From positions 1-64,000 of the forward strand of contig NZ_JAFFZE010000019.1 of NCBI RefSeq assembly GCF_025165815.1: a DNA stretch of 64,000 nucleotides. Direction: 5' to 3'. The translations under genes were made by a program, and so were the position numbers. Below the pieces are notes generated by a model, which searched no databases, was not told where the DNA came from, and saw only the letters and a program-made list of their open reading frames with translations. Positions 52,667-61,177 of the stretch are shown here, in pieces. This DNA comes from Actinophytocola gossypii (GTDB lineage Bacteria > Actinomycetota > Actinomycetes > Mycobacteriales > Pseudonocardiaceae). Within the stretch, counting starts at the first letter, position 1, and each line of letters begins with the position of its first letter.

Positions 52667-53428
52667 ATGACTCTGCTCGCCGTCGAACGCATCAAGCTGT
52701 TCACCACTCGCTCGCCGATGTGGTGCACCGTCGCCGCCCTGGCGATCACCATCGGCTTCGCCGCGATGATCGCCGGGGTCGACACCGAGAACCTGCCGAC
52801 GATCGCCTCCAGCCAGTTCAGCTACAGCTTCGGCCTGGTCGTGATCATGGTGATGGCCACGCTGGCGATCACCACCGAGTACCGCTTCGGCACCATCCGG
52901 GCGACCTTCCAGGCCATCCCGAACCGGACCGCCACCCTGCTGGCCAAGACGACCGTGGTGGCCGTGTTCGCCGCGGCGGTCGGCGTGCTCGCGTCGTTCG
53001 GCTCGGTGGCCGTGTCCAAGCTGATCCAGCCGGAGGCCGACCTGGCCATCAACACGGCCTTCGAGTGGCGGGCGACCGCCGGCGTCGGCCTGGTCTACGC
53101 GGCGGCCGCGGTGTTCGCCTTGGCGATCGGCGTCCTGGTCCGGCAGTCGGCCGGCGCGGTGGCGATCGTGCTGATCTACAGCCAGCTGGTGGAGAGCCTG
53201 GTCGCGCTGATCCCGAACATCGGGACCGACATCCAGAAGTGGATGCCGTTCTACGTGGCCAACAAGTTCCTCACCGGGGACCCGGACCCGACCACCCGGG
53301 CCGTCGCCGAGGGCCCGCCGCCGTCGGCCGCGACGCTGAGCCCGTGGTGGGCGCTGGCCTACTTCGTCGCGATCGCCGTCGCGCTGCTCGCGGTCTCGCT
53401 GTTCGCCGCGAACCGGCGGGACGCGTAG
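52667..53428 (+). CDS. ABC-2 transporter permease
   Basis: 253 residues with six membrane helices, including FGLVVIMVMATLAITTEYRF and an ABC-2 motif near TIRATFQAIPNRTATLLAKT. ATG 52667 lies 5 nt after the ATPase stop. Substrate unknown; related to permeases of lantibiotic or antibiotic defence exporters. Confidence 0.88.
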   Translation: MTLLAVERIKLFTTRSPMWCTVAALAITIGFAAMIAGVDTENLPTIASSQFSYSFGLVVIMVMATLAITTEYRFGTIRATFQAIPNRTATLLAKTTVVAVFAAAVGVLASFGSVAVSKLIQPEADLAINTAFEWRATAGVGLVYAAAAVFALAIGVLVRQSAGAVAIVLIYSQLVESLVALIPNIGTDIQKWMPFYVANKFLTGDPDPTTRAVAEGPPPSAATLSPWWALAYFVAIAVALLAVSLFAANRRDA

Positions 53429-53497
53429 GGAGAACCAACGCCGCGCCGGCCGGGACGCCGTGGGGACGTCGCACCGGCGGCGCGGCAGCCAGGGGAT

Positions 53498-53536
53498 GAG
53501 CCCGGGTCACCTCTTCGGGGGAGGTGACCCGGGCTC
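53498..53536 (+). terminator. terminator after the ABC-2 operon
   Basis: A perfect 16-bp stem, 53498-53513 with 53521-53536, and a 7-nt loop (TTCGGGG), 70 bp beyond the permease stop. No T-run, but the stem is very strong. Confidence 0.8.
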
Positions 53537-53741
53537 TACGCGTGCTGGTAACGATTTGTCGCCGATTGTCGATACTCCGCATGGACGGGGCCACGCGCAG
53601 TACACCAGCCGGCGCGATTAAGACCACGTTAAGCCATCGTGACCCCGGACACAGCAAGCGGACATATCCTCGGTTCTCGGGTCATATCGACATGGGGGGG
53701 TCCGGCTAACTGCATATGTGGGTGTCCTTGGAGGTGGACTT
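53537..53741. other. promoter region of the following gene
   Basis: 205 bp without a gene. AT-richer than average around 53550-53640, with GTTAA and TTAAG segments. The SD GGAGGTGG precedes GTG 53742. I see no clear operator. Confidence 0.4.
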
Positions 53742-54380
53742 GTGACGGTGGTTGACACCGGCCCGTTTCCCGAAGCCGCCACTCCGGCGGCGGTAGAGCA
53801 ACGACGCTCGTCCAACCCATCGTCCAACTCGTCGTCCAACTCGTCTTCCCCGCCCAGCTTCGACGGCGTCCGGGTCGAGCCCCTGATCGGGCTGCAGTGG
53901 TCCCAGGCCATCGAGATGTGGGGCGCCGAGGACGCCACGACGCCGGCCGAGACCCGGCGGGCGTGGCTGCACCGGGCGCCCGAGGCGCAGGTACTGGCGC
54001 TGTACCGGACCATCCGCGCCGCGGACCCGCACGCGCCGGCGCCCTGGTGGCTGCGCGCGGTGGCCGCCGGCACCCTGACCTCCCGCGCCGAGGGCTTCGC
54101 GGTCGAGGACCGGGTGGCCAAGCTGTTGTCCGCGCGGCCGGGCTGGGTGTTCGTGCCGTGGGCGACCGAGGGCTCGTCCGGGTACTGGGAGTACGTGCCG
54201 TCCGAGCGCAAGCTGACCGAGCCGGGGATGCCGACGACGCTGATCCTGACCGCCCGCCATGCCGGTTGGATCGACGTGCTGCGCGTGCACACCGGCGAGA
54301 CCCCGGCCCCGGTGGCGGTCGCCGGGCTGCCCGACCTGCGCGCGAACCTCGCCCACATCGAGTCGATGGGGCCGGTCTAA
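53742..54380 (+). CDS. conserved hypothetical with Ser/Asn linker
   Basis: 212 residues. GTG 53742 has GGAGGTGG 5 nt upstream. Residues about 23-40 are a Ser/Asn/Pro low-complexity linker (SSNPSSNSSSNSSS), followed by a 150-residue globular domain (WSQAIEMWGAEDATTPAETR, APWWLRAVAAGTLTSRAEGF). No known family or signal peptide. Precedes trmB by 14 nt. Confidence 0.7.
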   Translation: MTVVDTGPFPEAATPAAVEQRRSSNPSSNSSSNSSSPPSFDGVRVEPLIGLQWSQAIEMWGAEDATTPAETRRAWLHRAPEAQVLALYRTIRAADPHAPAPWWLRAVAAGTLTSRAEGFAVEDRVAKLLSARPGWVFVPWATEGSSGYWEYVPSERKLTEPGMPTTLILTARHAGWIDVLRVHTGETPAPVAVAGLPDLRANLAHIESMGPV

Positions 54381-54394
54381 CTAGGCTCCTCCGG

Positions 54395-55090
54395 GTGGAC
54401 GCACCCGACCTGACCGGCCGCCGAACGGTGGTCAGCTTCGTCAACCGCAGCGGCCGGATGACCGTCGGCCAGGCCAGGGCGTGGGAGCGGCACTGGCCGC
54501 GGCTGGGCCGGGAGGTCACCGAGCTGCCGCCCGGGCCGGTCGACATGGCGGGCTGGTTCGGCCGCGAGGCGCCGGTGCTGCTGGAGATCGGCTCCGGGAT
54601 GGGTGAGACCACCGCGCGGCTCGCGGAGGCGGCGCCGGAGCTGAACTACCTGGCGGTCGAGGTGTATCCGCCGGGGCTCGCGCAGCTGATGATGCGCGCG
54701 GAGGAGCTGGGCCTGTCGAACCTGCGCCTGCTGCGCGGGGACGCGGTGGTGCTGCTGGAGCGGCACGTGCCGGCGGGTTCGCTGCACGGGGTGCGGATCT
54801 TCTACCCGGACCCGTGGCCGAAGAAGAAGCACCACAAGCGGCGGCTGGTGCAGCCGTCGTTCGTGGCGTTGGTGGCGTCGCGGCTGGAGCCGGGTGGGCG
54901 GGTGCACCTGGCGACCGACTGGGCGGACTACGCGGACCAGATGCTCGAGGTGCTGTCCGCCGAGCCGCTGCTGCGCAACGTGTACGACGGCTGGGCACCG
55001 CGTCCGTCGTGGCGGCCGTTGACGAAGTTCGAGAGCCGGGCCGAGGAGGCCGGGCGGGTGAGCCGGGATCTGATCTTCGAACGCCGGTAA
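54395..55090 (+). CDS. trmB: tRNA (guanine46-N7)-methyltransferase
   Basis: 231 residues with the TrmB pattern: EIGSGMGETTARLA (SAM-binding), DPWPKKKHHKRRL and VHLATDWADYADQMLEVL. Methylates G46 of tRNA. GTG 54395 has TAGGCT 7 nt upstream, fitting a leaderless start. Housekeeping gene between unrelated neighbours. Confidence 0.95.
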   Translation: MDAPDLTGRRTVVSFVNRSGRMTVGQARAWERHWPRLGREVTELPPGPVDMAGWFGREAPVLLEIGSGMGETTARLAEAAPELNYLAVEVYPPGLAQLMMRAEELGLSNLRLLRGDAVVLLERHVPAGSLHGVRIFYPDPWPKKKHHKRRLVQPSFVALVASRLEPGGRVHLATDWADYADQMLEVLSAEPLLRNVYDGWAPRPSWRPLTKFESRAEEAGRVSRDLIFERR

Positions 55091-55130
55091 TGCCCGATTT
55101 CTTGCGACTTGCCTGTTCGCTTGGCTAGAG

Positions 55131-55152
55131 TTTTGGTCGTGCGACCAGAAAA
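55131..55152. promoter_or_regulatory. operator covering a TetR start codon
   Basis: TGGTCG-TG-CGACCA (55134-55147) with flanking T and A runs overlaps the GTG 55139 start and follows the -10 TAGAGT. Binding there would block transcription directly; probably TetR autoregulation. Confidence 0.65.
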
Positions 55153-55771
55153 CCAGTCGGGCGAACAGACCCGCTCGTTCATCGAGCAGGCGCGGCGTGC
55201 GCAGATCGTGCGCGCGGCCGTGGAGACGATCGCCGAGCTGGGGTTCGCGAAGTCGTCGTTCGTGCGGATCGCCGGCCGGGCCGGGATCAGCCCTGGCCTG
55301 ATCTCGTACCACTTCGCCGGCAAGGACGAGCTGATCGCGCAGGTCGCGGCGGACATCGGCGCCGCGATGAACGAGGCGATCGAGGAACGCGCGGCCGGCG
55401 CGCGGAGCTACCTGGACGCGCTGCGGGCGATGATCCGCGGGCTGGTGCTGTTCTGCGCCGAGCACCGGACGGAGATGTACGCGCTGCGCGAGATCGCCGA
55501 GAACGCGCCGGCCAGCGGCGGGGCCGCGGTCGACCGGAACGTCTCGGTGGACCAGCTCGCCGGGCTGCTCCGGGAGGGCCAGGAGCACGGCGAGTTCCGC
55601 GCGTTCGACCCGCACCTGATGGCGGTCACGTTGAACGCGGCGCTCGAGGCGGCGCCGAGGGAGTTGTACTCCCGGCCGGAGACCGACGCGGGCCGGTACG
55701 CCGAGGAGTTGGCCGAGACGTTCGCACTGGCCGTGCGGCGTACCGGCCGCGGACGGAGGAGACATGGCTGA
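55139..55771 (+). CDS. TetR regulator
   Basis: 210 residues: HTH at about 20-65 (AAVETIAELGFAKSSFVRIA, ISPGLISYHFAGKDEL) and a helical effector domain. Leaderless: -10 TAGAGT 7 nt before GTG 55139 and -35 TTGCGA 18 bp earlier. It overlaps the PH-domain gene by 8 nt, so it probably controls the PH operon. Confidence 0.92.
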   Translation: MRPENQSGEQTRSFIEQARRAQIVRAAVETIAELGFAKSSFVRIAGRAGISPGLISYHFAGKDELIAQVAADIGAAMNEAIEERAAGARSYLDALRAMIRGLVLFCAEHRTEMYALREIAENAPASGGAAVDRNVSVDQLAGLLREGQEHGEFRAFDPHLMAVTLNAALEAAPRELYSRPETDAGRYAEELAETFALAVRRTGRGRRRHG

Positions 55772-56252
55772 GGTTCTGGTCGCGCCCCGACACCGGGTGG
55801 AACGACGGGCGATGGGCTGGTGGGCGTTGCGGGCGGCCGCGGTGACGGTGGTGGTGGGCGGGGTGCTCGGGGTGGGGTACCTGCTGATCACGCCGTGGCG
55901 TGGGGTGCTCGGGCCGGTGCTGCTGGTGGCGCTGGGGGTGGGGCTGGTGCACCTGGTGCTGGCCCCGCCGTGGCGGTACGCGGTGCACCGGTGGGAGGTG
56001 ACCGGGGAGGCGGTGTACGTGCGCAGCGGGTGGTTCGTGCGGGAGTGGCGGATCGCGCCGATCTCCCGGGTGCAGACGGTGGACACGGTGCGCGGCCCGG
56101 TGCAGCAGGCACTCGGCCTCGCCACGGTCACGGTGACCACGGCGTCGGCGGCCGGCCCGATCACCCTGGTCGGCCTCGACCACCGCACGGCGGACACGGT
56201 CGCCCGCGAGCTGGCGGAGATCACCCAGGCGACCCCGGGAGACGCGACGTGA
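55764..56252 (+). CDS. PH-domain membrane protein 1
   Basis: 162 residues: two membrane helices (about 12-32 and 40-60) and a bacterial PH domain with YVRSGWFVREWRIAPISRVQ, the YdbT/YdbS pattern. Probable function: envelope or stress role. Coupled to the next, larger PH protein by a GTGA overlap. Confidence 0.85.
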   Translation: MAEVLVAPRHRVERRAMGWWALRAAAVTVVVGGVLGVGYLLITPWRGVLGPVLLVALGVGLVHLVLAPPWRYAVHRWEVTGEAVYVRSGWFVREWRIAPISRVQTVDTVRGPVQQALGLATVTVTTASAAGPITLVGLDHRTADTVARELAEITQATPGDAT

Positions 56253-58009
56253 GCGCCGGGACCGACGAGCACCGCGGGCGCGGCGGCGACGAGCCGGCCA
56301 CCCCGCCACCCACCTTCCCGAACGGCGACGAAGCCGCCACCGGTCGGAGCGAACAGTCGGCACGGTGGGAGCGGCTCGATGCTCGGGTGATCTGGGTCGA
56401 TCTGGTGCGGGTGTTGCTGTCGCTGGTGCCGATGGTGGTGACGCCGGTCGTGTTCGGGGGCGTGGTGGACGGGTCGGTGCTGTGGCCGGTCGCCGTCGTC
56501 GGGGCGGTGGGGGTGGTCGGGGCGGTCGCGGACGTGCTGCGGTGGCTCAAGACGCGGTACCGGATCACCGGGGAGCGGGTGGAGGTGCGGTCGGGGCTGC
56601 TGGTGCGGTCGCACCGGTCGGTTCGGCGGGACCGGATCCGCAGCGTCGACACCACCGCGCGGCTGCGGCACCGACTGGCGGGGTTGCGGGTGGTGGCGGT
56701 CCGGGCCGGTGACCGTACCGGCGGGTCGGCCTCGCTGCGGCTGGACGCGGTGTCGGCGGCGACGGCGGCACGGCTGCAGGACGAGTTGCCGACCGGCGCG
56801 GGGACCGCGACAGGAACCACGGCGGAGCCGACCGGCGCGGAGGCAGGGGGTGCGGCGAAGCCGGAGCCGGCCGGCGCGGGGACCGCGACAGGAACCACGT
56901 CGGGGGCGGGCGGCGCGGAGGCAGGGCTCAGGGCGAAGCCGGAGCCGACCGGCGTGGGGACCACGACAAGGACCGTTCCGGGGGCGGGCGGCGACGGGGT
57001 GCTCGCGACGTTCCGGTGGGCGTGGGTGCCGTACAACGCGTTCACCGTGTGGGCGTTCCTGACCGCGGCGGGGCTGGGGTGGGGTGCGTACTGGTTCGGC
57101 TCGACGGTGGGGGTCGACCTGGCCGGCGTGGTGGCCGGGCTGGCCGACTGGGGGGCGCTGGGTACCGGGTGGACGGTCGTGGTCGCGGTGCTGGCCGCGG
57201 GGGTGGTCGGCGTGATCGGGGTGGGGACGGCGTTCGTGGTGGAGCACTGGGGGTTCCGCCTGGTGCGGGCGGACGGGCCGCGCGGGACCGTGCTGCGCAC
57301 CAGCCACGGGCTGTTCCGCACCCGCCGGGTGGACCGGGACGACGCGCGGCTGCGCGGGGTGGAGCTGCGGGAGCCGCTGCCCTGGCGGTGGAGCACGGCG
57401 ACCGAGACCTCGGTGGTGTCGACCGGGCTGACCGCCAACTCGTGGACCACGGGGGCCAGCACGATCCTGCCCAAGGCGCCGATGGCGGACGCTCGACGCG
57501 TGGCCGGCGCGGTGCTGCGCGACGACCGGCCGCTCGCCACCCCCTTACGCGCGCACCCGCCGGCCGCGCTGCGCCGGCGGCTCGGGTGGGCGGTGCTGGT
57601 CAGCGGCCTGCTCACCGGCGGGCTGTGGTGGTTCGCGCCTGGCTCGTGGTGGCTCGCCGGGGTCGGGGTGGTGCCGGTCGCGCTGGGGCTCGCGGTGCTG
57701 GCGTACCGGTCGCTCGGGCACGCGCTGGTCGGCCAGCACCTGGTGACCAGCCACGGGCTGAACCGGACGACGGTGGTGCTGCGGCGCGGAGCGGTGATCG
57801 GGGTGGCGTTCCGGCAGTCGGTACTGCAGCGGCGGCTCGGACTGGTCACCCTGCGGACGACCACGGCGGCCGGGGCGGGCGTCTACCCGGCGCCGGACCT
57901 GCTCGTGGCGGACGGGGTGGCGCTCGCGGACGCCACCGTGCCGGGCCTGCTCACCCCGTACCGGGGCGAAATGCCGGTTTCGTCGTCGACTGTGGGTAGT
58001 GCCGCCTGA
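56249..58009 (+). CDS. PH-domain membrane protein 2, with linker repeats
   Basis: 586 residues: two YdbT-like PH units, one with VRSGLLVRSHRSVRRDRIRS and one with RRGAVIGVAFRQSVLQRRLG, joined by membrane helices. Between them (about residues 185-240) lies a Gly/Ala/Thr linker encoded by a 78-bp tandem repeat. YdbS/YdbT-type proteins are widespread but uncharacterised. Confidence 0.85.
   Translation: MSAGTDEHRGRGGDEPATPPPTFPNGDEAATGRSEQSARWERLDARVIWVDLVRVLLSLVPMVVTPVVFGGVVDGSVLWPVAVVGAVGVVGAVADVLRWLKTRYRITGERVEVRSGLLVRSHRSVRRDRIRSVDTTARLRHRLAGLRVVAVRAGDRTGGSASLRLDAVSAATAARLQDELPTGAGTATGTTAEPTGAEAGGAAKPEPAGAGTATGTTSGAGGAEAGLRAKPEPTGVGTTTRTVPGAGGDGVLATFRWAWVPYNAFTVWAFLTAAGLGWGAYWFGSTVGVDLAGVVAGLADWGALGTGWTVVVAVLAAGVVGVIGVGTAFVVEHWGFRLVRADGPRGTVLRTSHGLFRTRRVDRDDARLRGVELREPLPWRWSTATETSVVSTGLTANSWTTGASTILPKAPMADARRVAGAVLRDDRPLATPLRAHPPAALRRRLGWAVLVSGLLTGGLWWFAPGSWWLAGVGVVPVALGLAVLAYRSLGHALVGQHLVTSHGLNRTTVVLRRGAVIGVAFRQSVLQRRLGLVTLRTTTAAGAGVYPAPDLLVADGVALADATVPGLLTPYRGEMPVSSSTVGSAA
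56793..56971. repeat. 78-bp tandem repeat in the PH-domain gene
   Basis: Units start at 56793, 56871 and 56949 (period 78 bp, 26 codons), the first two about 85% identical, the third partial. In frame, so the linker length is likely variable between strains. Confidence 0.85.
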
Positions 58010-58068
58010 GTCGACGCCACACGATGAGGTAATTGAGTCGCACCCCAGCGGGACCGATATCCACAGAT

Positions 58069-59115
58069 GTGACCGCACTGCGCGACGAGGCCACGACGTC
58101 CTCCCCACCGCTCGTCACCCCGCCCCCGCATCGTGCGGGCCGGTCGCCGTACGCGGAGGCCGAGGAGTTCCTGCGGGCGTTCCACCGGGCGCGACCCAAG
58201 GCCGGCCAGGTGGAGGAGCGGCTGGCCAAGGTCCGGTCGGAGATCGCCGCGACCGGGACCTACCGACACAAGCCGGCCGAGCTGGCGTTCGGCGCGCGGC
58301 TGGCGCTGCGGAACAGCGGGTGGTGTCCGGCCGACGTGCCGTGGCGCGGGCTGCTGGTGCGCGACCTGCGCGAGGTCCGGGACAGTGCCGAGGTCGCCGC
58401 GCAGTGCGTGCAGCACCTGCGGATGTCCACCAACGACGGCAAGGTCCGGCCGATGGTGAGCGTGTTCGCGCCGGACACGCCGTGGCGGCCCGGTCCGCGC
58501 CTGCGCAACGACCAGCTGGTCCGCTACGCCGGGTACGCCGAGCCGAACCGGGTGCTCGGCGACCGGCGCTACGTCGACTTCACCACCGCGGTGTGCCGGC
58601 TGGGGTGGCGGCCGCCGACCGGGCGGAGCGCGTTCGACAAGCTGCCGCTGGTGGTGGAGACCGCACACGAGGGCATGTCGCTGCACCCGCTGCCGAGGGA
58701 CGTGGTGCGCGAGGTGCCGCTGGAGCACCCCGAGCTGCCGTGGTTCGTCGACCTCGGCCTGCGCTGGCACGCGGTGCCGGTGATCAGCAACATGCGCCTG
58801 CACATCGGCGGCATCACCTACCCGGCGGCCCCGTACAACGGCGTCTACATCTGCCAGGCGATCGGCGAGGACGTGCTGGCCGACGACGCCGCGTACGGGT
58901 TGGGCCGGCACATCGCCGAGCGGCTCGGCCTGGACACGCGCACCGAACGCACACTGTGGCGGGATCGCGCGATCGTGGAACTCAACCGGGCGGTCGTTCA
59001 CTCGTTCGATGCGGCGGGCGTGACCATCGAGCACTCGGTGGACGGCTTCCTGCCCGCGACCGGCGGTGTCCGGCGCCCCGCGTTCGTGCCGTGGGACGAC
59101 GAGCCGCTGCGGTAA
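58069..59115 (+). CDS. nitric-oxide-synthase-like heme protein, diverged
   Basis: 348 residues from GTG 58069 (TTG 58033 would add 12; neither has a good SD). It aligns with bacterial NOS oxygenases: RNSGWC (axial Cys86), LRNDQLVRYAGYAEP, FVDLGLRWHAVPVISNMRLH, PYNGVYICQAIGED, RTLWRDRAIVELNRAVVHSF. In true NOS the active-site motif is NGWYMGTEIG, whose Glu binds arginine guanidinium. Here it is NGVYICQAIG: that Glu is Ala264 and the Trp is Val. The CIGR turn after the Cys is CPAD, and the last 60 residues, with the pterin contacts, are missing. So a thiolate heme protein with a different substrate is likely. Confidence 0.88.
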   Translation: MTALRDEATTSSPPLVTPPPHRAGRSPYAEAEEFLRAFHRARPKAGQVEERLAKVRSEIAATGTYRHKPAELAFGARLALRNSGWCPADVPWRGLLVRDLREVRDSAEVAAQCVQHLRMSTNDGKVRPMVSVFAPDTPWRPGPRLRNDQLVRYAGYAEPNRVLGDRRYVDFTTAVCRLGWRPPTGRSAFDKLPLVVETAHEGMSLHPLPRDVVREVPLEHPELPWFVDLGLRWHAVPVISNMRLHIGGITYPAAPYNGVYICQAIGEDVLADDAAYGLGRHIAERLGLDTRTERTLWRDRAIVELNRAVVHSFDAAGVTIEHSVDGFLPATGGVRRPAFVPWDDEPLR

Positions 59116-59137
59116 CGCGTTTGGCAGGATCGCCGGC

Positions 59138-60445
59138 ATGCCTTCTCCCGTGCGCTTTCATGCCCCGATCGTGTTGCCCTGTGACCCCGCGTGTTCGGTC
59201 CTGCGGGACGCCGTCGTCGACGTGGACGCCGACGGCCGGATCACGCACTGCGGGCCGCGCACGGACGCGCCGGCGAACGCGCTGCCGGTCCGGTCACTGC
59301 CCGGGATCCTGCTGCCTGGGCTGGTGAACGCGCACGCGCACAGTCCGATGACGGTGCTGCGCGGGATGGGCGGGGACCTGCCGCTGCTGCGCTGGCTCCA
59401 GGAGATCATCTGGCCGGCGGAGGCGCGGCTGACCCCGGCGGACATCGAGGCCGGCATGGTGCTCGGCTCGGTGGAGATGCTGCGCGGCGGGATCACCACG
59501 AGCGTGGAGCAGTACTTCCAGGCCGAGCACCTGGTCCGCGCGCTGACCGCGACCGGGCAGCGGGCGGTGGTCGGGCCGGCGGTGGTGGAGCTGCCCGGGC
59601 TCAGCTGGCGCGCGCAGCTCGACGAGATCAGCGCCCGGATCGACGTCGACGGCCGGTTCTACGCGGACGGCCGGATCGAGATCGCCTACGCGCCGCACTC
59701 GGCGTACATGCTGCCGCCGGAGGCGCTGACGATGGTCGGCGAGGCGGCCCGCGCCCGGGACGCGATGGTGCTGCTCCACGTGGCGGAGTCGGCGAAGGAG
59801 GACGCGACCCAGCGGCAGCGGTACGGGTCGGTGCCCCGGCTGCTCGCCGAGGTCGGGCTGTACGGGGGCCGGGTGCTGGCGGCGCACGCGGTGCACCTGT
59901 CGGACGAGGACATCGCGGTGTTCGCCGAGCACGGGGTCGGGGTGGCGCACTGCCCGGGGTCGAACGCGAAGCTGGCGTCGGGGATCGCCCGCCTGGCGGA
60001 CCTGCGGGCGGCGGGGGTGCCGGTCGGCCTCGGCACGGACGGGCCGGCGAGCAACGACGACCTGGACCTGTGGGAGGAGATGCGGCTGGCGGCGATGTTC
60101 GCCAGGGTGTCGGCGATGGACTCGGCGGCCTTGGTGGCGTCGGACGTGCTGCTGCTGGCGACCCGGGGCGGGGCCGAGGCGTTGGGCCGGGAGGACATCG
60201 GCGCGCTGGAGGTGGGACGGTGGGCTGATGTGGTGCATGTCGAGGTGGACGACCCGGCGTTCGCGGCGGGGTTGGACGTGGCGGACGAGCACCTCCTGGC
60301 GAACCTGGTCTGGGCGGCGGGGGCGCGGCTGGTCCGGGATGTTTGGGTGGCGGGCGAGCAGGTCGTCGCCGACCGGGAGCCGACGCGGGTGGAGCGGGCG
60401 CGTGCGCAGGCGGCGGCCGGGGCGGTGACCCGGCGGCTGCGCTGA
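59138..60445 (+). CDS. amidohydrolase / deaminase family protein
   Basis: 435 residues with the amidohydrolase ligands: HxH in VNAHAHSPM, His-x-x-Glu in LLHVAESAKED, His in AAHAVHLSDED and Asp in GTDGPASNDD. Related to S-adenosylhomocysteine/MTA deaminases and other TRZ/ATZ-type enzymes; substrate uncertain. ATG 59138 lies 22 nt after the NOS-like stop, so the two are probably linked. CAGGAT lies 7 nt before the start. Confidence 0.9.
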   Translation: MPSPVRFHAPIVLPCDPACSVLRDAVVDVDADGRITHCGPRTDAPANALPVRSLPGILLPGLVNAHAHSPMTVLRGMGGDLPLLRWLQEIIWPAEARLTPADIEAGMVLGSVEMLRGGITTSVEQYFQAEHLVRALTATGQRAVVGPAVVELPGLSWRAQLDEISARIDVDGRFYADGRIEIAYAPHSAYMLPPEALTMVGEAARARDAMVLLHVAESAKEDATQRQRYGSVPRLLAEVGLYGGRVLAAHAVHLSDEDIAVFAEHGVGVAHCPGSNAKLASGIARLADLRAAGVPVGLGTDGPASNDDLDLWEEMRLAAMFARVSAMDSAALVASDVLLLATRGGAEALGREDIGALEVGRWADVVHVEVDDPAFAAGLDVADEHLLANLVWAAGARLVRDVWVAGEQVVADREPTRVERARAQAAAGAVTRRLR

Positions 60446-60481
60446 ACGTACGACTCGCGCGACGGGAACGTACGACTCGCG
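60444..60481. repeat. 16-bp direct repeat
   Basis: GAACGTACGACTCGCG occurs at 60444-60459 and again at 60466-60481, in the 38-bp gap between convergent genes. Possibly an intergenic repeat family; a genome-wide count is needed. Confidence 0.6.
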
Positions 60482-60483
60482 GG

Positions 60484-61158
60484 TCAGGGGCGTTGGCGGA
60501 TGACGATCTCGTGGACGTGGGCGTCGGGTGGGGTGGTGATGGCGGTGTGGATGACCTTGGCGACCGAGGACGGGGCCATGTACTGGTCGGGTTCGAAGTC
60601 GGCCTGTTCGAAGGTGCGGACGGCGCGTTGCATGTCGGTCGCCGTGCGGCCGGGGTGGACCGAGGTGACGCGGAGGCCGGGTTCCTCGGCGCGGAGGACG
60701 TCGGCGTAGGCGCGGAGGGCGAACTTGCTCGCCGCGTACGGGCCCCAGCGGGGGTTCGCGCGCAGGCCGGAGCCGGAGTTGACCAGCACCACGTGACCGG
60801 ACGCGGCGCGGAGCGCGGGCAGGAGCAGGCGGGTCAGCTCCACCACCGCGGTCACGTTGACCTCGAAGGAGTCGCGCCAGTCGGCCGCATCGACGTCCGG
60901 CAGCGCGCCGATGCGCAGCACGCCCGCGCTGTGCACCAGGACGTCCAGTTCGGTGATCGACTCGACGGCGGCCGCGACCGCCGCGTGGTCGGTCAGCTCG
61001 ACCGGCCACGGGCGGGCCGCGGGCAGCCGGGACGCCGCGGCGGTCAGCGCCGCCTCGTCCCGGCCGCCCAGCAGCAGCTCGTGGCTGTCGGCCAGGGACT
61101 CGGCCACGGCGGCGCCGATGCCTCGGGACGCTCCGGTGATCAACGCCAAGGGGCTCAT
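60484..61158 (-). CDS. short-chain dehydrogenase/reductase
   Basis: 224 residues: Rossmann GASRGIGAAVAESLA, HSAG, catalytic Ser/Tyr/Lys (NSGSGL, YAASKFA). NAD(P)-dependent oxidoreductase of unknown substrate. TAAGGT lies 6 nt before ATG 61158, fitting a leaderless transcript. Convergent with the amidohydrolase gene. Confidence 0.9.
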   Translation of the reverse strand: MSPLALITGASRGIGAAVAESLADSHELLLGGRDEAALTAAASRLPAARPWPVELTDHAAVAAAVESITELDVLVHSAGVLRIGALPDVDAADWRDSFEVNVTAVVELTRLLLPALRAASGHVVLVNSGSGLRANPRWGPYAASKFALRAYADVLRAEEPGLRVTSVHPGRTATDMQRAVRTFEQADFEPDQYMAPSSVAKVIHTAITTPPDAHVHEIVIRQRP

Positions 61159-61177
61159 GCACTCACCTTACGAGTGC

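Noticed and set aside
54377-57307. 976-residue antisense frame under trmB, TetR and PH genes
   Set aside because: Composition is Arg/Pro-rich with no domain; shadow of the plus-strand genes.
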